NCBI GenBank assembly: GCA_966430775.1
Contig: CBJMMB010000007.1
Span: 1-51,991, forward strand
Length of the DNA: 51,991 bases
Reading direction: 5' to 3'
From: Dyella_B sp966430775
GTDB taxonomy: Bacteria > Pseudomonadota > Gammaproteobacteria > Xanthomonadales > Rhodanobacteraceae
Shown piece after piece: positions 1 to 7,176 of the stretch (positions within the stretch are counted from its first letter, which is position 1; the number at the start of each line of letters is the position of its first letter). The notes below the pieces were generated by a model that worked only from the letters and a program-made list of their open reading frames with translations, did no database searches and was not told the origin of the DNA. Position numbers and translations under genes: made by a program.

Positions 1-199
1 CACCGACGTGTTCGACGATCCGAACCTGCCTGGCGGCATGCAGACCACGATTTCGTTGCGCGCGGTGGCGTGCGGGACGGAATTGAATGTGGTGCAGGAG
101 GGGATTCCGGAGCAGATTCCGCCGGAGATGTGTTACCTGGGGTGGCAGGAGTCGCTGGTGTTGCTGGCGAAGCTGGTTGAGGCGGAAATACGGCAGTAG
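1..199 (+). CDS. SRPBCC/AHSA1-like protein, C-terminal fragment
   Basis: The gene begins left of the window; its reading frame runs from base 2 to the TAG at 197-199. The visible 66 residues end in a helix containing YLGWQESLVLLAKLVEAEI. This tail, after beta strands such as MQTTISLRAVACGTELNVVQ, is typical of the C-terminal long helix of START-like SRPBCC proteins (activator of Hsp90 ATPase homologue, COG3832). That fold binds hydrophobic ligands, but no ligand can be proposed here. The GTG at base 8 is internal and not the start. The call rests on the fold pattern of a fragment. The gene converges on the next one, with repeat A1 between them. Confidence 0.7.
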   Translation, partial: TDVFDDPNLPGGMQTTISLRAVACGTELNVVQEGIPEQIPPEMCYLGWQESLVLLAKLVEAEIRQ

Positions 200-274
200 T
201 GCGGGCAGTCACATAAGGCATGGCGGCGTTTTTACACCGCTGCCTGATGTGGCGACTTGCACATAATTTTCTGA

Positions 275-420
275 GTGAGTCCCTCTCCCTCCGGGAGAGG
301 GTGCCGAGAGGCGGGTGAGGGTTCGGGCGAAGCGCGGTGATGACGTCTTGCGCAAGTCATGGTTATCGCGCGCTGATCGTACCCTCACCCCAACCCCTCT
401 CCCGGGGGGAGAGGGGCTCA
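275..420. repeat. Dispersed inverted repeat family A, copy A1
   Basis: About 145 bp with a hairpin at each end (CCCTCTCCCTCCGGGAGAGG and CCCCTCTCCC...GAGAGGGG) flanking GGGTGAGGGTTCGGGC and a GC-rich centre ending TACCCTCACCCCAACC. Three further copies lie at 4529, 6988 and 20669. This copy lies between convergent gene ends, where a repeat of this kind could act as a bidirectional terminator or REP-like element. The rest of the 200-444 gap shows nothing else. Confidence 0.9.
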
Positions 421-444
421 AATGAGCGTTCGCCGAAACGCCTC

Positions 445-879
445 TCAATGCCCGAGGAATTTCTTCCCCTGCTTGAGCACGATATCGCAGGCCTTGGTGG
501 TGATCTTCGATTTCAGATCAGGATTGCCGCCGCCAACGTCGCTCAGGTTGGTGGTCTTGTCGTTGTTGCTCTTGAGGATGCCGCTCAGGCCGCTCTGGTA
601 GTCGGTATTGCTGGTGCCGCCTTCGGTTTTGCCGAGCAGCTTGCCCGCCAGGCCGGATGCGCCGGTGTCGCCGCCGAGGTAGTTGTTCTTCACGCAGTAC
701 TGCAACAGGCCGGCCACGTTGCCCATGCTGCCGGAACTCAAGGAGCCGCCGTTGCCGCCCAGCATGCCGCCGAGTTTTCCGCCGAGGCCGCCAAGGTCCT
801 GCGCTGATGCGGTGGCGCAGGCAAGGCTCACGGCCAGGGCTGCAAGGGTGATGGTGGCTTTGTTCATTCGCGTGTTCAT
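445..879 (-). CDS. Secreted DUF2501 (YjjA-like) protein
   Basis: A 144-residue protein with an N-terminal signal peptide (ATITLAALAVSLACATASAQ, cleavage probably after ASA). A Gly/Leu-rich stretch (DLGGLGGKLGGMLGG) follows, then a C-terminal region with two cysteines (LLQYCVKNNYLGG and TTKACDIVLKQG). This matches the DUF2501 family of small periplasmic proteins, whose function is unknown. The start at 879 was chosen because AAGGAGG sits 7 bases upstream; a longer frame to 906 would skip this ribosome binding site and put residues before the signal peptide. The two conserved cysteines could form a disulfide. It is a single gene, convergent with the gene to its left. Confidence 0.8.
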   Translation of the reverse strand: MNTRMNKATITLAALAVSLACATASAQDLGGLGGKLGGMLGGNGGSLSSGSMGNVAGLLQYCVKNNYLGGDTGASGLAGKLLGKTEGGTSNTDYQSGLSGILKSNNDKTTNLSDVGGGNPDLKSKITTKACDIVLKQGKKFLGH

Positions 880-1078
880 GCGCGTTCCTCCTTGTGGATG
901 GGGCATTCAATGCCGAAGCTTGTTAGAAGTATGTCGACGCCGCTATCAGCAGGTTCTCATCCATCCTGCCAGGGAACCTGCATGAGTCATCCTGCCCCCC
1001 GCCGCGCGATCTTGGCATTCGGTCTTCAGCGTGGCAACCACCGGGTTTCGGACTGGCGCAGGCCGTAGCTCAAACCAC

Positions 1079-1112
1079 AAAAAAGCGCCGGCGATGCAGA
1101 CATCGCCGGCGC
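1079..1112 (-). terminator. Strong leftward intrinsic terminator
   Basis: A perfect 12-bp stem (GCGCCGGCGATG / CATCGCCGGCGC, 1085-1112) with a 4-base loop. On the minus strand it is followed directly by six T residues (1084-1079). It can terminate only leftward transcripts; on the plus strand the hairpin is followed by CATGGCC. The only leftward sequence before the rightward TonB gene is the 1113-1531 stretch, so it implies a small leftward transcript there. Confidence 0.8.
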
Positions 1113-1155
1113 CATGGCCAGATCAACGATATCCATGCGGGTATCGTCGTGCATA

Positions 1156-1317
1156 TCACTCCCCAGTGCCCCCACATATCGCGCTGCAGCTATGCGCCAT
1201 TCGCTGCGGCTCGACTCGGCATTGCCGACAGAACGTGCTATGCGACTCTGATCTTAGATTTTTCGCGCACGCCTGCACCATTTCCACAAGGGACAAGCTC
1301 CGGTTCGTTTGGGCCAT
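1156..1317 (-). CDS. Possible small leftward protein (53 aa)
   Basis: An ATG at 1317 opens a 53-codon frame beginning MAQTNRSLSLVEMVQACAKN. It is rich in Cys (CRQC, then two more Cys) and ends 44 bases before the strong leftward terminator at 1112-1079. I do not recognise the family. No convincing Shine-Dalgarno precedes the ATG, and the sequence is less GC-biased than neighbouring genes. The terminator suggests that something is transcribed here, but it could equally be a small RNA. The rest of the 652-base gap (880-1531) holds the TonB gene's upstream region, with no motif I can assign. Confidence 0.3.
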   Translation of the reverse strand: MAQTNRSLSLVEMVQACAKNLRSESHSTFCRQCRVEPQRMAHSCSAICGGTGE

Positions 1318-1531
1318 TATCGAAATGCCATGTATTAGCGAATAAATGCCGCCAAAACATAATCGGCCGGCCAAGACATTTCATTGGCCCAATTTGGACA
1401 GTGAGTACTTGGCGATAATCCCTTAACTTATTTCAAACGGCACGAATTTCCCCCTTGGCCTGCTCACGGTCCGAGGCGTTTTCGGCTGGGAAATCGCCAT
1501 GTTTTTCGCTATTCATCAAGGGGCATTCTGC

Positions 1532-4510
1532 ATGAAAGACCAGCAGCGCAAGTTACTGTGCGTGATTATCATGAGTTCGTTGGCCGGGACGCTCGGGCAT
1601 GCCGACGTAGTGGCCGCGCAAACGGCTGAGGTAACACCCGCATCGACGGCGACGGATATTCAGGGGCCGCTGGACGTCATCAAGGTGACCGGCTCGATGA
1701 TCCGCAGCGTGGATATCGAGCAGGCGCAGCCGATCGTCACCATCACCGCCGCGGATATCCAGCGCCAAGGCTTCGCCACGCTCAGCCAGGTGCTGCAGAA
1801 CCTCACGTCCGCTTCCACGCCGGACATCAGCAAGTCCAACCCCTCCGAAGCCGGCCCCGACGTGGGCGGCAGCTATATCGACCTGCGCAGCCTGGGTGCG
1901 CCGCGTACGCTGGTGCTGATCGACGGCAAGCGCATGGGCACCTCCTACACGGGCATGGCCAATCTGGACAGCATTCCGATGTCCATCGTCGATCACATCG
2001 ACGTGCTGGCCGATGGCGCGTCGGCCGTCTACGGTTCGGATGCGATCGCCGGCGTGGTGAACGTCGTCACCAAGAAGGACTTCAACGGCGCGCAGCTCGA
2101 CGTGTATGAAGGCAAGTTCATACCGCACGGCGACGGTTCGCAAGGGCAGTACGGCGTTACCTTCGGCAAGACCACCAAGCGCGGCTCGATCATGTTCTCC
2201 GCGCAGTACGAAAAACAGGATGCGATCGGCGCCGACCGGCGTCCGTACAGCGCCTATCCGCTTACCGATCGCTTTCCCCTGAACGGCCTGCCCTCCATGG
2301 GCGCCTATGGCCAGTTCTACAACGCGGATGGCTCGATGTCCGTGCTCAATGCGGGCGGCGATCCGCGCAACATCAACGACTATCACATGATGATGTCGCC
2401 CACGTACGCCGCCGATGGCCGCGTGACCGATCCGGGCGATACGTACAACTACAGCAACCAGATCACGCTGCAGAGCGCCACCAGCATGAAGAACCTCTTC
2501 GTGCAGGGGCACTACAACCTGTCGGACGATCTCACCGCCAGCTTCAGCGCGGGCTTCAACCAGGATCGCAACACCGGCAGCGTGGGCGGCCTGCCGCTCA
2601 CCACCTTCAGCCTGGTTTCGTTGCAGCATCCGGAATACAGCAACCCGATGCTGTCGTCGCAGAGCTACTACAACCCCACCAATGCGGACGGCCAGACGCC
2701 GACCGACCTGGCGTTCCAGCGCTACGTGGTGGAGCTGCCGCGACTGAACATCAACAAGTCGGAGAACTTCCGCTTCAACGTCGGTCTGGACGGCTATTTC
2801 AGTCTCGGCGAGCGTCAGTTCAACTGGGACGCCTATTACTTCGATACGCGCTATACCGGCAGCATCCTCGCTACCGGCGACTTCTCCCTGCCGCGTCTGG
2901 CCACTGCGCTGGGGCCGTCGTTCATGGACGCCAACGGCACCGTCGAATGCGGCACGCCCGATAGCGTCATTGCCGGCTGCGTACCGCTGAACGTACTGGC
3001 CGGCCCCGGTGGCTACAGTGCAGCGATGCTGAACTACGTCGCGGTCAATTCGTACGAGCGCTACGGCAGTTCGGAGAAGGGGCCGCAGATCGACGTGAGC
3101 GGCGAAATCTTCTCGTTGCCGGCCGGTGGCGTGAACCTGGCCATGGGTCTTTCGCATCGTTCGATCCACGGCTACGACACGCCCGATGTGCCGTCTTCGG
3201 AAGGGCTCACCACCAACCTCGCCGGCGAGCCGACGCGCGGCGGCTACAGCGTCAACGAGGCCTACGCCGAATTCAACGTACCGGTGCTCAAGGATCTGCC
3301 GCTGGCGCAGGTGCTGAGCGTGGATATCGCTTCGCGCTTCTCGCACTACAGCAACTTCGGCAGCACGCACAACAACCAGTACAAGATCACCTGGAAGCCG
3401 ATCGACGATGTGCTGGTGCGCGCCAGCTACGGCGCGGGCTTCCGCGCGCCGACCGTAGGCGATCTGTATGGCGGCGTGAGCACGACCTATCCCGGTTACG
3501 TCGATCCCTGCGACGTCACCTATGGCCTGGCTCGCACCAACGCCACCGTGGCCAAGAACTGCGCCAACGGTATCGGCGGTCAGCCGGCCCTGAACCAGGG
3601 CGCCTTGAATGCGGCGGGCCTGGGCAGCCTGTACGGCAATGGTTTCATGCAGGAACAGGCGCCCAACATGCTGGTGACTTCGCCGGGCGCGGCACCTGTG
3701 TACGAGCCGTTCACCCAGGGCGGCAATATCAGGCTGCGTCCGGAAACGTCCAAGAGCGCGCAGCTGGGTTTCGTCTACAGCCCCAGCTACCTGCAAGGCT
3801 TCAACGCCACGGTCGACTGGTTCCGCTACAAGGTGCGCAATGTCATTTCACAATCTGATGTGCTGTACAACTGCTATGCGTTGTCCAGCGCCACCGATTG
3901 CGGCCTGTTCCAGCGCACGGATGCCGATCACTACCAGGTGAGCGGCCTGTTCTCGAGCCCGGGGAACCAGGGTTACCTGAGCACCGCCGGTTATGACGTG
4001 GGCCTGTCCTACGCGTTGCCGAAATTCTCGTTCGGCCAGTTCAAGCTGAGGTCGCAGTCCACCTACTACACGCGTAACGAGTCGCAGCAATACGCCGGCG
4101 CGCCGATCAGCCACAACAACGGCATGGCCGGCAACTGGCGCCTGCGTTCCAACTTCAGCATCGGCTGGGACTATCACAACTTCGGCGCGGAGTGGACGCT
4201 GCGCTATTACTCGCCGCTGAAACAGTCCTGCTACAACGCGCAGTACTCGGCGTTCCCGTGCACGCTGCCCAATTACGGGACCAGCTCGGGCATCACGCCG
4301 ATGACCCAGGTGCCGTCGGTGACCTTCAACGATGCGCAGGTGCATTGGAAGGCGCCGTGGGGCGCGGTGATCGCGATGGGCGTGAACAACGTCTTCAATC
4401 GCGTGGCGCCTTATTTCTACGGCGGTAACGGCAGCGACAGCGCGTATTCGTACAACGCGTCGTATGACTACGGGCGGTTTGTGTATTTGCGTTATACGCA
4501 GAAGTTTTGA
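1532..4510 (+). CDS. TonB-dependent outer-membrane receptor
   Basis: A 992-residue outer-membrane beta-barrel receptor that would take up a substrate with TonB-ExbBD energy. The N-terminus has a signal peptide ending near VVAAQ. The plug domain covers about residues 50-190 (TVLIDGKR-like TLVLIDGKRMG, then IDHIDVLADGASAVYGSDAI AGVVN). A long barrel follows, and the final residue is Phe (LRYTQKF), as required for BAM insertion. Motifs such as RASYGAGFRAPTVGDLYGG and LRPETSKSAQLGFVYSP are typical of this family. The start at 1532 has AAGGGG about 8 bases upstream; the upstream ATG at 1499 has none. No substrate-specific partner lies next to it, so the ligand is unknown. Repeat A2 follows it. Confidence 0.93.
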   Translation: MKDQQRKLLCVIIMSSLAGTLGHADVVAAQTAEVTPASTATDIQGPLDVIKVTGSMIRSVDIEQAQPIVTITAADIQRQGFATLSQVLQNLTSASTPDISKSNPSEAGPDVGGSYIDLRSLGAPRTLVLIDGKRMGTSYTGMANLDSIPMSIVDHIDVLADGASAVYGSDAIAGVVNVVTKKDFNGAQLDVYEGKFIPHGDGSQGQYGVTFGKTTKRGSIMFSAQYEKQDAIGADRRPYSAYPLTDRFPLNGLPSMGAYGQFYNADGSMSVLNAGGDPRNINDYHMMMSPTYAADGRVTDPGDTYNYSNQITLQSATSMKNLFVQGHYNLSDDLTASFSAGFNQDRNTGSVGGLPLTTFSLVSLQHPEYSNPMLSSQSYYNPTNADGQTPTDLAFQRYVVELPRLNINKSENFRFNVGLDGYFSLGERQFNWDAYYFDTRYTGSILATGDFSLPRLATALGPSFMDANGTVECGTPDSVIAGCVPLNVLAGPGGYSAAMLNYVAVNSYERYGSSEKGPQIDVSGEIFSLPAGGVNLAMGLSHRSIHGYDTPDVPSSEGLTTNLAGEPTRGGYSVNEAYAEFNVPVLKDLPLAQVLSVDIASRFSHYSNFGSTHNNQYKITWKPIDDVLVRASYGAGFRAPTVGDLYGGVSTTYPGYVDPCDVTYGLARTNATVAKNCANGIGGQPALNQGALNAAGLGSLYGNGFMQEQAPNMLVTSPGAAPVYEPFTQGGNIRLRPETSKSAQLGFVYSPSYLQGFNATVDWFRYKVRNVISQSDVLYNCYALSSATDCGLFQRTDADHYQVSGLFSSPGNQGYLSTAGYDVGLSYALPKFSFGQFKLRSQSTYYTRNESQQYAGAPISHNNGMAGNWRLRSNFSIGWDYHNFGAEWTLRYYSPLKQSCYNAQYSAFPCTLPNYGTSSGITPMTQVPSVTFNDAQVHWKAPWGAVIAMGVNNVFNRVAPYFYGGNGSDSAYSYNASYDYGRFVYLRYTQKF

Positions 4511-4528
4511 TTTTTGATGTAGCTGGGT

Positions 4529-4672
4529 GAGTCCCTCTCCCTCCGGGAGAGGGTGCCGGCAGGCGGGTGAGGGTTCGGGCGGAGCGCGATATTCACGTCT
4601 GGCGCAAGTCAGCGTTATCGCGCGCTGCTCGTACCCTCACCCCAACCCCTCTCCCGAAGGGAGAGGGGCTCA
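4529..4672. repeat. Dispersed inverted repeat family A, copy A2
   Basis: Same organisation and orientation as A1: terminal hairpins CCCTCTCC...GGAGAGGG and CCCCTCTCCC...GGGAGAGGGG, with GTGAGGGTTCGGGCGGAGCG and GTACCCTCACCCCAACCC between. It lies between the convergent ends of the TonB receptor and the BON protein. Confidence 0.9.
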
Positions 4673-4689
4673 AGCTCAACATCCGTCGC

Positions 4690-5493
4690 TTATTCATCGC
4701 TCCACGGCCGCCGCGGCCGTGAAGCGGCGAGATGCAAACGGTTGTTGACGTCCTTCACCCCATCGACGCTGTCCACGCATTGTTCGATGCGATGTCGCAG
4801 CATCGCGTCGGCGACTTCGCCTTCGATGGTGACCGTGCCCTTGCTCACATGCAGCGAAATATCCGGCGCGTCGATATCGGCGCGGCTGTCGAGCGCTTCG
4901 TACACCTGTTCGCGCACGCGCTCGTCGTCAGGGTTCGCACGTCGCGTGTGCTGGCCGAAGCCGGGAATTTTCTCGACGTCGCGATCGATATAGTCCGGCG
5001 AAGTTTCCAGGTCTTCCGCCGTGAGGCGAAAACCGAGATCGGGATCGTCGGGTTCGTACGCCGGGTTCACGTCGCTCGGTGGCAGATCCGCAAGCAATTC
5101 GTTCTGCGTGGAATCGTCGTACTGCGGATTTTCCATACCGCCCGCGATCGGGCCGTAGCGCATGCGCGGGATACCTTCCTCGTCGGTATAGGACACGACT
5201 TCATCGGCGTACTCGTTGTAACCGCCTTCGGGCAGCGTGAGCCGTTCCACGCTGTAGTTGGTTTCGTCGAAGCGTAGCGGGCCTTGCGAAACTTCCTCGG
5301 GGTCGCGGTAGCTCAGGCGCTCGGTGCGCCGATCGGGATCGAGGCTGCGCGGACCGAAGCCCAGCGTGACGTCGTCCGGATCCTGCGCGTGCGGCAGCAC
5401 CGTGGTGGAAGCTGCGCTGCGTTCCTGCGCCGTCATGCGGCGACGCTGGGGCTGCGCTGGCGTTTTCTTTGCGTGACTGGATTTTCTCGTCAT
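4690..5493 (-). CDS. BON-domain stress protein
   Basis: A 267-residue hydrophilic, acidic protein with no signal peptide or membrane segment. Residues about 1-190 are low complexity and charged, with a Lys/Arg-rich N-terminus (MTRKSSHAKKTPAQPQRRR). A C-terminal BON domain at about 190-255 shows ISLHVSKGTVTIEGEVADA followed by VDSVDGVKDVNNRLHL. BON domains bind membranes or polymers and occur in osmotic-stress proteins such as OsmY. A second protein of this architecture is encoded at 14261-15151. Upstream, at 5552-5560, lies GGTGAACCG, read toward this gene as CGGTTCACC; the same or a similar motif precedes two other stress genes in the window. Cytoplasmic location is inferred. Confidence 0.85.
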   Translation of the reverse strand: MTRKSSHAKKTPAQPQRRRMTAQERSAASTTVLPHAQDPDDVTLGFGPRSLDPDRRTERLSYRDPEEVSQGPLRFDETNYSVERLTLPEGGYNEYADEVVSYTDEEGIPRMRYGPIAGGMENPQYDDSTQNELLADLPPSDVNPAYEPDDPDLGFRLTAEDLETSPDYIDRDVEKIPGFGQHTRRANPDDERVREQVYEALDSRADIDAPDISLHVSKGTVTIEGEVADAMLRHRIEQCVDSVDGVKDVNNRLHLAASRPRRPWSDE

Positions 5494-5831
5494 GGAGGCG
5501 CTCCGTTCGTCATCTTTTGCGAAAAGCTACTGCGCAACCGAGTGGCGAGAGGGTGAACCGTACGCTAGCGCGATGTAATGCCAGCGGTGTCGTTCATGTG
5601 CGTGACAGGGCTTGTTTTTCACGGGCTAAGCACACTCACTGGCGCTTGCTGCAACGCATATTTTGCGCGTGCAATGAATGACCTGTTATGTGATGTGCGA
5701 CAAGTTTTCGCAGTCATGTCACGCGCGAGAAGCACGTAAGCATCACACAAGCGATGGCATGTTCCCCTCACGCACAGTCGTTTCAACCAACACGACGAAC
5801 GTTTGCAAGAGCCAGTGCAAGAGGTACAAGC
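5494..5831. promoter_or_regulatory. Divergent intergenic region of two stress genes
   Basis: A 338-base stretch separating the leftward BON gene from the rightward KGG gene, so it must carry both promoters. I see CGGTTCACC (minus strand, 5560-5552) and separated TGTGATG (about 5691) and CATCACA (about 5743) half-sites too far apart for one dimer site. No -10/-35 pair can be assigned with confidence, and no open reading frame here looks coding. Confidence 0.4.
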
Positions 5832-6152
5832 ATGAGCAGGAAACAGCGTGACCCGGATAAGGGCGCCATGAGCGTGCGCGAAGCCGGCCGCAAGGGTGGC
5901 GAGGCACGCAAGGAACAATTAGGGCCGGAAGGCTATTCGCAATTGGGCAAGAAAGGTGGTGCTGCACGCAAGGAAGAACTCGGTTCGGAAGGGTATTCCG
6001 CGCTAGGCAAGCAGGGCGGCGAAGCACGCAGGCAGGAACTGGGCCGCGAAGGCTATGCGGCGCTCGGCAAGAAAGGCGGCATGCGAAGTCGCACGTCCAG
6101 TACATCCGCCAGCCGAACGAAAGAGCAGGACACCCATCATTCGCAACGGTGA
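5832..6152 (+). CDS. KGG-repeat stress protein with 21-residue repeats
   Basis: A 106-residue, highly hydrophilic protein built of three tandem 21-residue repeats of the form KGGEARKEQLGPEGYSQLGK, plus a final KKGG. This is the stress-induced KGG repeat of GsiB, Con-10 and LEA-like proteins, which are linked to desiccation, glucose starvation and general stress in other organisms. The start at 5832 is chosen because AGAGGT lies about 6 bases upstream and the preceding in-frame codons look non-coding. Ser/Thr-rich residues close the protein. Two other KGG proteins lie at 12454-12717 and 13831-14028. It is expected to be cytoplasmic and intrinsically disordered. Confidence 0.88.
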   Translation: MSRKQRDPDKGAMSVREAGRKGGEARKEQLGPEGYSQLGKKGGAARKEELGSEGYSALGKQGGEARRQELGREGYAALGKKGGMRSRTSSTSASRTKEQDTHHSQR

Positions 6153-6296
6153 ACGACGCGCACGAGTGGACGAAGCATTCTTCGAGTCGAACCGTTTGCA
6201 TGAATGGTTTATGGATGTGATTGTTGACTGAACCTGCACATCCTTTCGATAGAAGGTATCGGAAGCTTCGCGTAAGCACGCGAGGACGAGTTTGAG

Positions 6297-6983
6297 ATGC
6301 CGCAATCACCATCGGCTTGGGAATCCCCACTGGCCCGTTCCCCGACGTTGCCGCCTCCGCCTGGAACCTTGCGGGAGCTGCGTGAGCGGGCCGCGCGTTG
6401 CCACGACTGCCCGCTGTGGAAGAACGCGACGCAGACGGTGTTCGGCACGGGTCCCGCGCACGCCGCGTGGATGCTGGTAGGCGAACAGCCCGGCCTGCAG
6501 GAAGACGCCGCGGGCGAGCCGTTCGTGGGGCCCGCGGGCGCGCTGCTGGACCGCGCGCTGGAAGCGAGCGGACTGGAGCGCAGCGATGTGTACATCACCA
6601 ATGCGGTGAAGCATTTCAAATACGAGCTGCGCGGCAAGCGCCGCCTGCACAAGCGCGCCAATGCGGCGGAGCAGGCGATCTGCCGCGAGTGGCTGGCGGC
6701 GGAACTGCGTGAGGTGCGTCCGCAACGGATCCTTGCGCTGGGTGCAATGGCGGCGCAGGCCTTTTTCGGCACCGCGTTCCAGCTCACCATGAGCCACGGA
6801 CGCTGGTTCCGCTTGCCTGGCGGCATCGACGCCATGGCCACCTGGCATCCTTCGTCGGTATTGCGTTCGATCAACCGCGATACGCACGATCATCGGTATC
6901 AGCAACTGGTGGATGATCTGCGCGCGTTCATGGCGGGGCCGCCGGCGAATGCGCGTACCAGTGTGCGGCGTGGGGCGGCGTAG
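6297..6983 (+). CDS. udgX: UdgX-type uracil-DNA glycosylase
   Basis: A 228-residue member of the family 4-like uracil-DNA glycosylases. C35 and C38 (AARCHDCPLW) and C129 are candidate [4Fe-4S] ligands. Motif A is GEQPGLQEDAAGEPFVGPAG (62-81), which binds uracil. TNAVKHFK (101-108) replaces the TNVVKC of ordinary family 4 enzymes. The insertion RGKRRLHK (112-119) is the R-loop that defines UdgX; in the mycobacterial enzyme the equivalent His forms a covalent bond with the abasic site after uracil excision. Motif B is HPSSVLR. H118 is present, so the suicide cross-linking chemistry is expected. GAGGACGAG lies upstream of the ATG. It is a single gene, convergent with the kinase at 7177. Confidence 0.9.
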   Translation: MPQSPSAWESPLARSPTLPPPPGTLRELRERAARCHDCPLWKNATQTVFGTGPAHAAWMLVGEQPGLQEDAAGEPFVGPAGALLDRALEASGLERSDVYITNAVKHFKYELRGKRRLHKRANAAEQAICREWLAAELREVRPQRILALGAMAAQAFFGTAFQLTMSHGRWFRLPGGIDAMATWHPSSVLRSINRDTHDHRYQQLVDDLRAFMAGPPANARTSVRRGAA

Positions 6984-6987
6984 CGCT

Positions 6988-7136
6988 TAGCCCCTCTCCT
7001 TCCGGGAGAGGGGTTGGGGTGAGGGTACGAGCAGCGCGCGATGTCAAAAGCTTGCCTCAAGCAGTGATCATCGCGCTCCGCCCGAACCCTCACCCGCCTG
7101 TCGGCACCCTCTCCCGGAGGGAGAGGGATTCACTCA
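6988..7136. repeat. Dispersed inverted repeat family A, copy A3
   Basis: Family A in the opposite orientation to A1 and A2: it begins with the CCCCTCTCC hairpin and GGTTGGGGTGAGGGTACGAG, and ends with CCCGAACCCTCACCCGCC and the CCCTCTCCCGGAGGGAGAGG hairpin. It lies between the convergent ends of udgX and the hybrid kinase. Confidence 0.9.
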
Positions 7137-7176
7137 GCAAGTTATTTGCAAGTCACAGCAATCGACGTTCGCTAAA

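Noticed and set aside
1553..3796. A 747-residue open frame antisense to the TonB receptor gene
   Set aside because: High-GC codon use leaves long open antisense frames. It has no ribosome binding site or recognisable domain, and the sense strand encodes a clear receptor.
5619..5918. Minus-strand frame of 99 residues upstream of the KGG gene
   Set aside because: Cys/His-rich random composition, no ribosome binding site, and it would overlap the KGG promoter and start.
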